From contig CALJAK010000008.1 in NCBI GenBank assembly GCA_938027595.1, forward strand, positions 62,001 through 126,000: 64,000 nt of DNA, in the 5' to 3' direction. Origin of the DNA: an uncultured Thermoproteales archaeon. GTDB lineage: Archaea > Thermoproteota > Thermoprotei > Thermoproteales > Thermoproteaceae. This document shows positions 43,450 through 51,458 of the stretch, piece after piece. Both the position numbers and the translations under genes were made by a program. Below the pieces are notes generated by a model. That model did no database searches. It was given only the letters and a program-made list of their open reading frames with translations, and was not told the origin of the DNA. Every line of letters begins with the position of its first letter. Within the stretch, counting starts at the first letter, position 1.

Positions 43450-43868
43450 TTGTGGTGTCCTCCAGAAATCTAGAGAAGTTTGTTTGGCAAGTTAGAGCAC
43501 TACTACCCCACTTGGAAGCTACGCCGATGTTGCTAGCCCACCGCCACGTGGGCGACTATCTAATTGGGTTGGGTACTTTGGGTTATCTCTACGACGCCCT
43601 CAACACAGTACTAGAGATTGTGGTTGAGGGAGAGAAAATGGCTGGCGATCTGGGGCTTAGAGACTACAGTTTGGTGGTGGGTCCTGAGTCTAGCTACATC
43701 ACTACAACTCCACTCCCAGAGGTAGTTCCACCGCTGCCGAAGTTGGAGGAAGCAACGCCTCTGTCGTTGAGAGATGTGAGACTAAACTCCATGGGTTGTC
43801 CAGAAGTGGTGCCGGGCATGGTTAGGTTCTGCGTGGGTGATGTGGAGTTTGCGTATTACTTGAAATGA
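43446..43868 (+). CDS. Protein of unknown function in a coupled operon
   Basis: This 140-residue soluble protein has no motif I recognise. It has an N-terminal helical part (NLEKFVWQVRALLPHLEATP), a middle helix (LGYLYDALNTVLEIVVEGEK), a proline-rich stretch (PLPEVVPPLPKLEEATP) and two cysteines (GCPEVV, FCVGDVE). It begins in ATGA overlap with the small frameshifted gene and overlaps the next start by 4 bp. Base composition is ordinary. Confidence 0.7.
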   Translation: MIVVSSRNLEKFVWQVRALLPHLEATPMLLAHRHVGDYLIGLGTLGYLYDALNTVLEIVVEGEKMAGDLGLRDYSLVVGPESSYITTTPLPEVVPPLPKLEEATPLSLRDVRLNSMGCPEVVPGMVRFCVGDVEFAYYLK

Positions 43869-44194
43869 TCTTCCTCACTCTTTCGGAACTTGAAGACTTG
43901 CTGTCCGCCTTGGTGGAGTACGCGCAGAGATATCGAAATGGCTCACGGACTCTGGCAACGTTGGAAGAGAGGTGGGCGAAGTTTCAAGAGTTGGCGGCGG
44001 CTTTCGGCGTTGTCTTAAAGCCGGCTGAAGGTGTTGAATTCTACGCAGGTGGACCGCTGGCTGACAACAGTGAGTTACTGAAAAGACTAGACCAAGCGCT
44101 AACTACAGTGAGGAAATTGAAAGAGGTGTATAGTGATGTAAAAGTAATTGTGGAGTTAGAATTAGAAATAAAGAAAATCTCTATAAAGATTTAA
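43865..44194 (+). CDS. Helical protein of unknown function in the same operon
   Basis: This 109-residue protein is mainly helical with a likely coiled coil at the end (SELLKRLDQALTTVRKLKEV, then VIVELELEIKKISIKI). It is coupled to the gene before it by ATGA, so the two products are probably made in similar amounts and may form a complex. No motif found. The CBS gene starts 20 bp downstream. Confidence 0.68.
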   Translation: MIFLTLSELEDLLSALVEYAQRYRNGSRTLATLEERWAKFQELAAAFGVVLKPAEGVEFYAGGPLADNSELLKRLDQALTTVRKLKEVYSDVKVIVELELEIKKISIKI

Positions 44195-44214
44195 ATCCGT
44201 TATTACTGTTATAC

Positions 44215-44628
44215 ATGCCTTTAGTGAGGCGGAGAGAGTTTCCGCTTAGGGTTTCAGACATAATGGTGAAGACTGTGATCACCGTCGGCAAAGACGCTTC
44301 AGTTAGAGAAGTGGCGTCGAAAATGTATGAAGGCAAAGTGGGTAGTGTGGTTGTCGTGGATGAGGGGAAGCCCGTGGGGATCGTCACTGAGAGAGACATA
44401 GTGTAAGTCTGCGCCCGCCCCATGTCTCCAGACACGCCAGTGTGGATGGTGATGACTGAAAATCCAGTCACAGTGAGCGAAAACTCGACGTTGGTGGAAG
44501 TCTTGGACAAGATGCGTAATCTCAACGTGAGACACCTCCCCGTGGTGGACTCCTCCGGAAAACTAGTGGGAATTGTGTCTTTCAGAGACTTGATAGACGT
44601 GGTGGCTTTTCTAATGTCTCTCAAGTGA
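44215..44628 (+). pseudogene. Tandem CBS-domain protein interrupted by an in-frame TAA
   Basis: Two CBS domains lie in one reading frame: residues about 10-63 (FPLRVSDIMVKTVITVGKDA, GSVVVVDEGKPVGIVTERDI) and 70-137 (MVMTENPVTVSENSTL, RHLPVVDSSGKLVGIVSFRD). A TAA at 44404-44406, after ERDIV, splits them; TAC or TAT (Tyr) there would restore a normal 137-residue Bateman module that binds adenine nucleotides. A restart at the ATG at 44422 could yield the second domain alone. The stop overlaps the next start in GTGA. Confidence 0.78.
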
Positions 44629-45137
44629 GACACCTCGTTATTTTGGAAAACCCGGGCTACACGCCGGCGCAGCGGGGAGAGTTACTGAAGATGCTCAGGG
44701 CGCTGCTGCCGGTGTTAAACGTGAGGATAGCCACTAGCCACGTGGAGGTGGATGTCTATGGAGAGCCCGAGAGCGCCAAGTTAGTTTTGGAAAAATTCTT
44801 CGGCCGGACGTTAGACGTGGTTGACATAACTTTTGAAAATGTAGAGAGTGGCGTAGATAGATATGTACAACTCTTTAACCAAGAGAGGTTTTGGGAGGCA
44901 CACAACGCGTTGGAGACTCTCTGGCGGTCTAGCAGAAGCCCCACGCTACAGGGGTTGATACTGCTGGCCGCTGCGTATGTCAAACTGCAGGAGGGGAATT
45001 TGGACAAGTTTGAAACTCTACTTAGGGAAGCCGTCGAGTTGATTAGAGAAGACGTGGGGTGTGTGAAGAGTATCGAGATAAAGACGGCAGCTGCCAGAGC
45101 TCTGTTGGAAAAAAAGCCTTTTAAGATATGTCTCTAA
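44625..45137 (+). CDS. DUF309-family protein
   Basis: This 170-residue protein has the DUF309 signature QERFWEAHNALETLWR (about residue 85), followed by PTLQGLILLAAAYVKLQEGN and LLREAVELI; this all-helical domain has no settled biochemical role. The N-terminal 70 residues form a separate alpha/beta part. It starts with GTG overlapping the CBS stop. Its 3' end overlaps the convergent sir2 gene by 17 bp. Confidence 0.85.
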   Translation: MRHLVILENPGYTPAQRGELLKMLRALLPVLNVRIATSHVEVDVYGEPESAKLVLEKFFGRTLDVVDITFENVESGVDRYVQLFNQERFWEAHNALETLWRSSRSPTLQGLILLAAAYVKLQEGNLDKFETLLREAVELIREDVGCVKSIEIKTAAARALLEKKPFKICL

Positions 45138-45873
45138 CTCTCTTCACCAAAGCCGGGAGGATCTCCTCCACTTTCCCCCTCAGTACGTAGTCGGCGTAGA
45201 GATCGTAATAAGTCTCACCGTCGTTTATAATCACTAACTTTGCCCCACTCTTCTTAGCCACTAGCGGTAGTTGGTTAGCTGGGTACACCGCTAGAGAAGT
45301 GCCCACAGCTAGAAAGACGTCAGCCACCTCTGCGAGAGACATGGCCTCTCGTAGAGCGTCTCTAGGCAGCGGCTCGCCGAAGAACACTACGTCTGGTTTT
45401 AGAACTGCGCCGCATCTGTCGCATTTGGGCGCCGCGCCGGCGTATTGCCTTATCGCCTCGCCCAACGGGCGCCTCCAGCCGCATTCGGTACATACGGCGT
45501 TACGTGACGCTCCGTGAAGTTCTATCACTTTCCCACTGCCGGCGGCTTGGTGTAACATGTCCACATTTTGCGTAATTACTGCGCAAAGTTTACCCATTCG
45601 CTCTAACTCCGCTAGTGCGTAATGCGCCGGGTTCGGCTTCACGTCAAACGTCGGCATCAAGTAGCGGATGAACAAATCCCACACTTCGTCTGGATTGCGG
45701 TGGAAATATTCAATTTCAAACTTTTCGGGGTCTACACGTCGCCAAACTCCATGCGGTCCTCTGAAGTCTGGAATTCCGCTGGCTGTGCTCACGCCGGCTC
45801 CAGTCAACGCCACGACGCACTTCGCCGTCGCTATCAACGAAGCTACTTCTTCAATTGAGAAATCCATCTCCAT
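45121..45873 (-). CDS. sir2: Sir2-family NAD-dependent protein deacylase
   Basis: This 250-residue sirtuin has GAGVSTASGIPDFRGPHGVW (about residue 25), ITQNVDMLHQAAGS (about 100), the catalytic His in IELHGASRNAVC, zinc cysteines CTECGW and CDRCGAVLKPDVVFFGEPLP, and VGTSLAVYPANQLP (about 192). Archaeal Sir2 deacetylates chromatin proteins such as Alba and metabolic enzymes such as acetyl-CoA synthetase. The start may instead be the ATG at 45867. The 5' end overlaps the membrane protein gene by about 30 bp. Confidence 0.96.
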   Translation of the reverse strand: MEMDFSIEEVASLIATAKCVVALTGAGVSTASGIPDFRGPHGVWRRVDPEKFEIEYFHRNPDEVWDLFIRYLMPTFDVKPNPAHYALAELERMGKLCAVITQNVDMLHQAAGSGKVIELHGASRNAVCTECGWRRPLGEAIRQYAGAAPKCDRCGAVLKPDVVFFGEPLPRDALREAMSLAEVADVFLAVGTSLAVYPANQLPLVAKKSGAKLVIINDGETYYDLYADYVLRGKVEEILPALVKRVRDIS

Positions 45874-46418
45874 ATGGACATTAGCCAGTAGAAATAGAAA
45901 AATCCAAGTGTCGCCATGGACAGAATTACGTAGAACGTAGCGCTGTGGGGTTTGCGTATGTAAACCCCCGAAGCGATTTGGAGGATGTAGAGATCTCTAG
46001 TGAATACTTCAATTAAGTAAACCCACGCCACTAACGCCACTATAGACAACAGAACGACCGCCACGGTTAACATGACTAAGCCAACTACGGCAGTGGGGAT
46101 CTCCATGTTAGAGATCTCCGTGGCGGTTAGCTGGAAGTCGACTGCAATGTCGTTAATTGCTAAAAATAACGCCGTTGTGGCTATTGAGGCAACTACATAC
46201 GTCACAATGGCAGCTCTATACTCGGCGCCTATCCACATGTTTTCAACTCTATCTCGATAGGCGTTTCTCAAGTAGAGGAGGTCGTTTTGGAATTTTGTCA
46301 AAATCAACCCTATAGTTATTACACAGAGTATTTGCGCCACCGCAGAGAGGGAGAGCGAGCCAACGAGAGCGGCGATTAGAGAAAATATATATAACGCAAG
46401 CGCTATGTATATGTACAT
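45843..46418 (-). CDS. Multi-pass membrane protein, unknown function
   Basis: This 191-residue protein has about five hydrophobic segments: residues 3-20 (IYIALALYIFSLIAALVG), 24-42, 75-93, 105-132 and 166-183 (ATFYVILSMATLGFFYFYWL). Basic residues near residue 58 (RNAYRDRVEN) and at the C-terminus (ISQLKK) suggest cytoplasmic loops. No family recognised. The ATG at 46418 is placed by an AT box at 46437-46445 (tatttaaaa on the plus strand). The 196 bp between this gene and the one at 46615 hold both promoters and nothing else I can name. Confidence 0.7.
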   Translation of the reverse strand: MYIYIALALYIFSLIAALVGSLSLSAVAQILCVITIGLILTKFQNDLLYLRNAYRDRVENMWIGAEYRAAIVTYVVASIATTALFLAINDIAVDFQLTATEISNMEIPTAVVGLVMLTVAVVLLSIVALVAWVYLIEVFTRDLYILQIASGVYIRKPHSATFYVILSMATLGFFYFYWLMSIWRWISQLKK

Positions 46419-46614
46419 GTGTCTATCACATTGAGTATTTAAAATGTATGACGACGATGAACCCCCCTGACGTGTGACGAAGTCGTTGCTCGCCGACGTT
46501 GAGCCATGCGCAAGACGACTCACAAGCCATGGGCAAGGGCGCTGCGTGTATGTCGGCATTAGTGATGTGCGACGTGGATCTAAACATATATATAGAGATA
46601 CTTATCTATGAGAC

Positions 46615-46923
46615 GTGAAGAGAGAGTGTGAGTTACTGGCGGCGTATCTCGTGGAACTTGTGACTGGAGCTCGGGGTAACGTAGTTAGTTTTGTAGTGGG
46701 GGACGTGTCTAAGTGGGCTGAGTTCAGAGTGAGACTCACCAAATCTATAGTGTTTAGAGTGGCTCACATGACTGAAGCGCTGTTGGCTGCTGGATATTTA
46801 GACAAAATGGGGAAGAAGTACATACTTAGACGTAATACGTCACTCTGGGAGATGGCCAAGTCTAGAGATATAGAGGGGATTTGTCGACTTGTCGAAAACG
46901 TAATTGTGCAGTCTAGAGCTTAA
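46615..46923 (+). CDS. Small, possibly winged-helix protein, unknown function
   Basis: This 102-residue soluble basic protein has helix-rich sequence with a possible winged-helix pattern (SIVFRVAHMTEALLAAGYLD then KMGKKYILRRNTSLWEMAKS), which would suit a transcription or partition factor. GTG at 46615 has an AT box (AACATATATATAG) about 25 bp upstream. It is followed by a small membrane protein and a ParA-type ATPase on the same strand, so a functional link to those is plausible but inferred. Confidence 0.65.
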   Translation: MKRECELLAAYLVELVTGARGNVVSFVVGDVSKWAEFRVRLTKSIVFRVAHMTEALLAAGYLDKMGKKYILRRNTSLWEMAKSRDIEGICRLVENVIVQSRA

Positions 46924-46957
46924 GTGATTTTTATAAATACCTCCATATAAACGGTTG

Positions 46958-47182
46958 ATGAAGTTCGCGCTGGGTGTGTTGACAAATATCGCTGGTTTTC
47001 TACTACTGTTGCTGGGTTTTACAATTGTGGCTGTGGTTGTCTACGCGGCTAGTATCCTACTGTTATATCTAGCCACGCGCTCTGTCGAGAAACCGCCTTG
47101 CGAGAAAGTGAGAGAAGTCACCCCCGATGAGATAACCCCCGATGAGATAAAGAGGCGGCCAGCCTCCGCGCCGGAGTTATGA
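46958..47182 (+). CDS. Small membrane-anchored protein before ParA
   Basis: This 74-residue protein has a long hydrophobic region (about residues 8-40: IAGFLLLLLGFTIVAVVVYA then SILLLYLAT), probably one or two helices, and an acidic-basic cytoplasmic tail containing a duplicated five-residue unit, TPDEITPDEI. An AT box (TTTTTATAAATA) lies about 26 bp upstream. The stop overlaps the ParA ATG in ATGA, so the two are coupled. It could tether the ATPase to the membrane; this is inference. Confidence 0.68.
   Translation: MKFALGVLTNIAGFLLLLLGFTIVAVVVYAASILLLYLATRSVEKPPCEKVREVTPDEITPDEIKRRPASAPEL
47120..47149 (+). repeat. Tandem duplication of a 15-bp unit
   Basis: Two perfect copies of ACCCCCGATGAGATA encode TPDEI twice in the tail of the small membrane protein. 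A recent slippage duplication is likely; the frame is kept. Confidence 0.9.
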
Positions 47183-47931
47183 AGAGTGTGATTTTTTTCT
47201 CTGGCACAAAGGGGGGGACTGGGAAAACTACACTAGCGCTCAACTGCTCGGTTGTCCTCGCCTACAGTTGGCGAGAGGTTGCGCAGTACCCTGTGGTGTT
47301 TATAGATTTAACTCCCAAAGTGGGCACGGCTGGGTTGATTATCTATGGAAACTCGAAAGTGGGGTTGACGCTTTCGGATTACTTCGGCGGCAGAGTGACT
47401 GACCCACTGGCGGCGTTTTATTTGAGAAAGTGGAACACCGAGAGGGGGGCCTTCCAGCTGGTTTTCTCTCTATTGTCTCACGAGACGTCTATTTCGGCTA
47501 GGCACTTGGAGTATTTATTTCGACAGATTGAGACTCGGCTGAAGCCAAAACTCCTCTTTGTAGACATGCCCCCACTTTCTGCTTGGGTCCCCATAGAGAG
47601 GTTGGTGGATTACGTAGTGCCGGTGGTGACTCCAGACATTTCTGCGGTGGAGAGTACAAAACAATATCTCCACTTAATTGGGGGGAAGGCGCTGAGGCCC
47701 GTGCTAAATATGTATACGCCGGAGTACTCACTCAGCGTAATTCACTCAACGCCTTGGGAGGCGGTGGTGGAGAAAGCGCTGGGGGAGCGGCCTCACGTAA
47801 TTCCATACGACAAGGCTATCGCGTCGGCTAGGCAAGTTTTGGAGATTGAAGTTTTGAAAATCCGGCCGGCGGAGTCGCCGGCGGTGAGAGCAATACTGGA
47901 ATACTCTAAGTATTTATCTACTCTGGTGTAA
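47179..47931 (+). CDS. ParA/MinD-family ATPase
   Basis: This 250-residue protein has the deviant Walker A motif of the ParA family, FFSGTKGGTGKTTLALNC (signature lysine before GGTGKT). PVVFIDLTPKVGTA follows at switch I, and the Walker B region is LLFVDMPPLSAW (about residue 117). VVPVVTPDISAVESTKQYLH (about 140) is also typical. Such ATPases position DNA, proteins or membrane-bound complexes. No ParB is adjacent; instead a small membrane protein is coupled upstream. The 3' end overlaps the convergent HAD gene by 14 bp. Confidence 0.9.
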   Translation: MKSVIFFSGTKGGTGKTTLALNCSVVLAYSWREVAQYPVVFIDLTPKVGTAGLIIYGNSKVGLTLSDYFGGRVTDPLAAFYLRKWNTERGAFQLVFSLLSHETSISARHLEYLFRQIETRLKPKLLFVDMPPLSAWVPIERLVDYVVPVVTPDISAVESTKQYLHLIGGKALRPVLNMYTPEYSLSVIHSTPWEAVVEKALGERPHVIPYDKAIASARQVLEIEVLKIRPAESPAVRAILEYSKYLSTLV

Positions 47932-48670
47932 CGCACTTCTCCACCTTGTGTAGAATTAGTGGCATAGTCTTGAGATTCTTGGTGATGTACGCTCTACATG
48001 GGATGGCTTCGTGTAAGTCTCTCTTGACGTGTCTTCCCCCTCTGTCGATCAACACAGCGCCGTAACCCGCTAACAACGCGCCTAGGAAATCTTCGTAGAA
48101 ATCGTCGCCTATGTGTAGATAGATGTCTGGCTCGACGCCGCCCAACAGCAACACTTTGGCAGCTTCGAAAATCTGAACCGCCGGCTTTACATAACCGACG
48201 TCGTCTGCGTAAAGTTGGAGGTCTACTAAATTCACCATGCCTAAGTTCGCCAGTAGCATCCTCGTAGCTCTAGAGCGCCACAACATGACGTTGGAAATTA
48301 TGCCCACTCTATACCCCTCGCTCTTGGCTACCTTTATGGCTTCCACTGCGTCTTCTTCTAGAGACACCTCCAGTTTCCCAATGGCTTCGTCCACTGCGTC
48401 TTGGAGGCGATATACGTCTAAATACACGGCGACGCCTCTGTCTCTCAAGTGTTTCTGGATGTTTAGAAGTGTGTATATGGGGGGCACTACGGCTTGCCTC
48501 TCCCGCCTGGCTAACTTCATTTTGCGCCTCTCTTCATTTATGAGCGCTTGTATTGTGTGGTAGGGGACTCTGCCCCCCAGCTCTCTGTACATCACGTCGA
48601 CAACAGTTTTTAAAGCTGGCTCTATAGGTATCAACGTGCCCCAGACGTCTACAGTGATTATCTTACTCAC
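47918..48670 (-). CDS. HAD-superfamily hydrolase
   Basis: This 250-residue protein has motif I ITVDVWGTLIP, in which the second Asp of D-x-D is tryptophan as in haloacid-dehalogenase-type members (D-x-Y/W-G-T). Motif II is IISNVMLW (about residue 121), motif III lysine YVKPAVQIFEAA (about 163) and motif IV LHIGDDFYEDFLGA (about 190). The substrate is unknown. GTG at 48670 fits the AT box at 48691-48704. It overlaps head-to-head with the surface-protein gene by 17-35 bp, which is unusual. Confidence 0.85.
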   Translation of the reverse strand: MSKIITVDVWGTLIPIEPALKTVVDVMYRELGGRVPYHTIQALINEERRKMKLARRERQAVVPPIYTLLNIQKHLRDRGVAVYLDVYRLQDAVDEAIGKLEVSLEEDAVEAIKVAKSEGYRVGIISNVMLWRSRATRMLLANLGMVNLVDLQLYADDVGYVKPAVQIFEAAKVLLLGGVEPDIYLHIGDDFYEDFLGALLAGYGAVLIDRGGRHVKRDLHEAIPCRAYITKNLKTMPLILHKVEKCVTPE

Positions 48671-51053
48671 GGCAGTTTTGATATTCACCTTTAAATATAT
48701 ATACGGCGCGGAGGTGCAGATTGAAATAGGAGACGGCATAGTGGAACCCCACTACTTAAATGCGTATAGCTACACTAACCTCACGGTGAGAGCCAGTGAG
48801 GTGAAAGTGTTAGATGGCGCTTTGGTAGATTTCGTAGTGAAGGGCAATGGGAGTATATACCTAGGGCTGTTGCCTCAGAAAGACGTAGTGGTGATTAGAG
48901 CCGACAACCGCACTCTCCGCCTACCGGTAAAGCCAGTGTGTAGACTAAACATGTACGTTGTTAACATGTCTCAAACCATCTCCACGTCTGTAAACTCTAC
49001 ATGTGGCGCGGTGGCTCTGTACGCCAACAACACTAAACTCCCCAACGCCACGCATAAACCCAAGTACTCTGGCATTTATGTAGTAGTCGCCACTACGGGA
49101 GTTTTCTACAACAAGACGAGAGTGTTCGTCACGCCAAACGTAACCATCGCCGGCGCGGTGTTTGGGAGAGAGCTAGAGATAACTCTAGACCCCCCACCCC
49201 TCAGAGGTTTAGTTAGAGTTGGCTCTCTGACGCTCCCGGCGACGGAGAGAGTTAAAGTAGACACTTGGCTCTTGGGCGGTGGGAATCACACCATGGCGCT
49301 TACAGTAAGCGGCTTGACGTTAGTCCACAACTTCACTATAGCTAGAGCTACACCCAAAATAGAGATATCTACAAGGGGTGAATATACATATGGCGAGCTC
49401 ATGGCGGTGGAAGTGAAGACGTACGTGGGGGACAGACTGTACTCCGCCGTGGTGAATCTACATATAAACAAATCTAGACTCGCCACGGTGAGAACACCCA
49501 TATCTACGGCGCTGCCGCAGTTAGACGCCGGGAGGTATTTGATAGAGGCGGTGGCGTTGGGAGATAGAAACATCACGTCTACGTCTGCGGCGGTGTGGAT
49601 TTTGGTGAAGCCCCAGCCAGTGGAGTTAGAGCTGAGACTCAACGGCACGTATACAAATCCCCACATTGTGAATTTTGGAAAAGTGATATATGTAGACGCG
49701 AAGCCAAAAGCGGCGTTGATACCAGTGGGTGCGGTGGAGGTGTATCTCAACGGAGTGCCGCACGGTTTTGTGATAGACACTCTCTCTCTGACCCCCGGCG
49801 TCTATAACCTCACCGCCTACTTCAAGCCATCGAAAAACTTCGCCCCGGCGACAGCTTCGGTCTTGATCTACGTAGTCCCCTCGGCGCCTGACATATCTAT
49901 CGCGAGGAAGTTCGTCTCGACGTACGGCACTCCTCTAAACGTGACTTTCAGAGTTACGCTGTTCGGCAGACCCATCAACGCGGTGGCTACTATAGAAATC
50001 TCCGGTCGGCAGGGGGTTAGGACAAACGTAACCAACGGCGTGGGTGTCTACACGTTTAGAGACTTGCCGGCCGGCACTTACTTGGGCCACGTCGTGGTAG
50101 AGGGAGTTGGTTTGATACAGAGTCGGGAGTCTTTTACGATACATGTGGAGAGCGCTTCTGTATCTATCGACTTGTCTACTCCCTCTAGAGGCACATACGG
50201 CGAGGTTCTGCCCATATCTGTAACTATAAGTCCGCCAGTGGTTGGATTGTTGTCTATCGCCATCAACAGCACTTTGATCTACTCGGCGGCGGCTTCTAGA
50301 TACAGTGGGCAGTGGTCTCCCCCCCGGGGTGGAGTGTATCAAGTAGTGGCTAAATTCGAAAGTCGAGACCCCAACTACGCCAGCGTAGAGACGGCGAGGT
50401 ATATATACATCGATAGAGCTAAATGCGTCATAGACTACACGCTAGAGGGCGACACAGCGCCAGGGGGCTTAGTTTACGTATTGAGACAGTACAGAGTAAA
50501 ACCCTCAACGAACTTACCCACTTACGTAGAGATAAACGGCAGTAGAACTGAGAGAGTCGTCAAATTCAACAAAACCGGCGTATACAACGTCACTGTGTAC
50601 TTCCCGGGTGACGACAGTTTCTACCCCTGCGCCGCTGTTAGATTCTACACAGTTGTTAAAAACCCCACCGGTGTCCATATTGCGACAAATCGCCGTGTGA
50701 GCACTCTTGAATCTACAATCGCGTTAACTGTGGAAATCGACGCCGTGGGGCCCAAGGAGGGCAACTTGACGGTGTACAAGAAAAACAAGACGGTAAACAT
50801 GACCTACGTAGAGACGTACCCCCTGACTTCGGCGCTCGGTTTGAAGTTCGAAACTCCCGGCGTGTATGAAATTGTGGTTTACTACAGTGGAAATCTCTAC
50901 CAAGCTCCCAACATGTCTAATTCTGTCGTCGTCACGGTGGAGCCCAGCGTGTTGGGCATCCCCACCTTCCTCCTTGGGGTTTACTTAAGTTCCATAGTTA
51001 TAGGCGCCGTGGTGGTGACGGTTGCGAAAAATATATTAAAGAGAGAGAGTTAG
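48636..51053 (+). CDS. Large surface protein with Ig-like repeats and a C-terminal anchor
   Basis: This protein of about 805 residues begins with a likely signal peptide (VIILLTAVLIFTFKYIYGA) and ends with one membrane helix (FLLGVYLSSIVIGAVVVTVA) and KRES. Between lie repeated beta-sandwich-like modules with similar endings such as PGVYNLTAYF, AGTYLGHVVV, GGVYQVVAKF, TGVYNVTVYF and PGVYEIVVYY. There are about two dozen N-glycosylation sequons (for example INSTLI, LNGTYT). It probably faces outward as a surface-layer or adhesion component. The start is GTG at 48636 or 48654; a later GTG (48714) would fit an AT box but lose the signal peptide. Confidence 0.82.
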   Translation: MPQTSTVIILLTAVLIFTFKYIYGAEVQIEIGDGIVEPHYLNAYSYTNLTVRASEVKVLDGALVDFVVKGNGSIYLGLLPQKDVVVIRADNRTLRLPVKPVCRLNMYVVNMSQTISTSVNSTCGAVALYANNTKLPNATHKPKYSGIYVVVATTGVFYNKTRVFVTPNVTIAGAVFGRELEITLDPPPLRGLVRVGSLTLPATERVKVDTWLLGGGNHTMALTVSGLTLVHNFTIARATPKIEISTRGEYTYGELMAVEVKTYVGDRLYSAVVNLHINKSRLATVRTPISTALPQLDAGRYLIEAVALGDRNITSTSAAVWILVKPQPVELELRLNGTYTNPHIVNFGKVIYVDAKPKAALIPVGAVEVYLNGVPHGFVIDTLSLTPGVYNLTAYFKPSKNFAPATASVLIYVVPSAPDISIARKFVSTYGTPLNVTFRVTLFGRPINAVATIEISGRQGVRTNVTNGVGVYTFRDLPAGTYLGHVVVEGVGLIQSRESFTIHVESASVSIDLSTPSRGTYGEVLPISVTISPPVVGLLSIAINSTLIYSAAASRYSGQWSPPRGGVYQVVAKFESRDPNYASVETARYIYIDRAKCVIDYTLEGDTAPGGLVYVLRQYRVKPSTNLPTYVEINGSRTERVVKFNKTGVYNVTVYFPGDDSFYPCAAVRFYTVVKNPTGVHIATNRRVSTLESTIALTVEIDAVGPKEGNLTVYKKNKTVNMTYVETYPLTSALGLKFETPGVYEIVVYYSGNLYQAPNMSNSVVVTVEPSVLGIPTFLLGVYLSSIVIGAVVVTVAKNILKRES

Positions 51054-51055
51054 AC

Positions 51056-51451
51056 GTGTTTTTCTACCCACCGGCTGTGATAGTCATCCCACTGGCCACC
51101 AGAGAGCAGCTGCAGCAAATGGTGACTTATGTAATCTCGCGGTTGAGGCAACTGGACGTCGCTGTTAAACACACCCACAGCGATGGAGCTATGTACCTAC
51201 AGTGTAGAAACACTAGAGACGGACTTTTGGAGAGAGTAGATGTGTATCTAGCCAGCGGCGACTACGCCAACGTACTGCCCGCCCGTGAGGAGATTAGAGA
51301 AAACTACATAGAGCGCGTGGGGTATGTGCATTTGGTACAGGGGGTAGCTATCTTGTTTAGATATAAGGCAATTGGAGAACCCAAGTTGGAGGTTGTGGAA
51401 GTATATACCGCCGGCTCGGTCTATAGAAATATCGAAAATATCTTTAAATAA
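51056..51451 (+). CDS. Conserved-looking protein of unknown function
   Basis: This 131-residue soluble protein, starting with GTG 2 bp after the surface-protein stop, has an alpha/beta look (AVIVIPLATREQLQQMVTYV, VDVYLASGDYANVLPAREEI, YVHLVQGVAILFRYKAIGE). No motif found. It begins a coupled run that leads to the MetRS beta subunit, UppS, the DedA-type protein and MetRS. Confidence 0.65.
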   Translation: MFFYPPAVIVIPLATREQLQQMVTYVISRLRQLDVAVKHTHSDGAMYLQCRNTRDGLLERVDVYLASGDYANVLPAREEIRENYIERVGYVHLVQGVAILFRYKAIGEPKLEVVEVYTAGSVYRNIENIFK

Positions 51452-51458
51452 TTTAGAA

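Noticed and set aside
44404-44406. Recoding of the CBS-gene stop, such as pyrrolysine or selenocysteine
   Set aside because: The codon is TAA; known archaeal recoding uses TAG or TGA, and no recoding machinery is in view.
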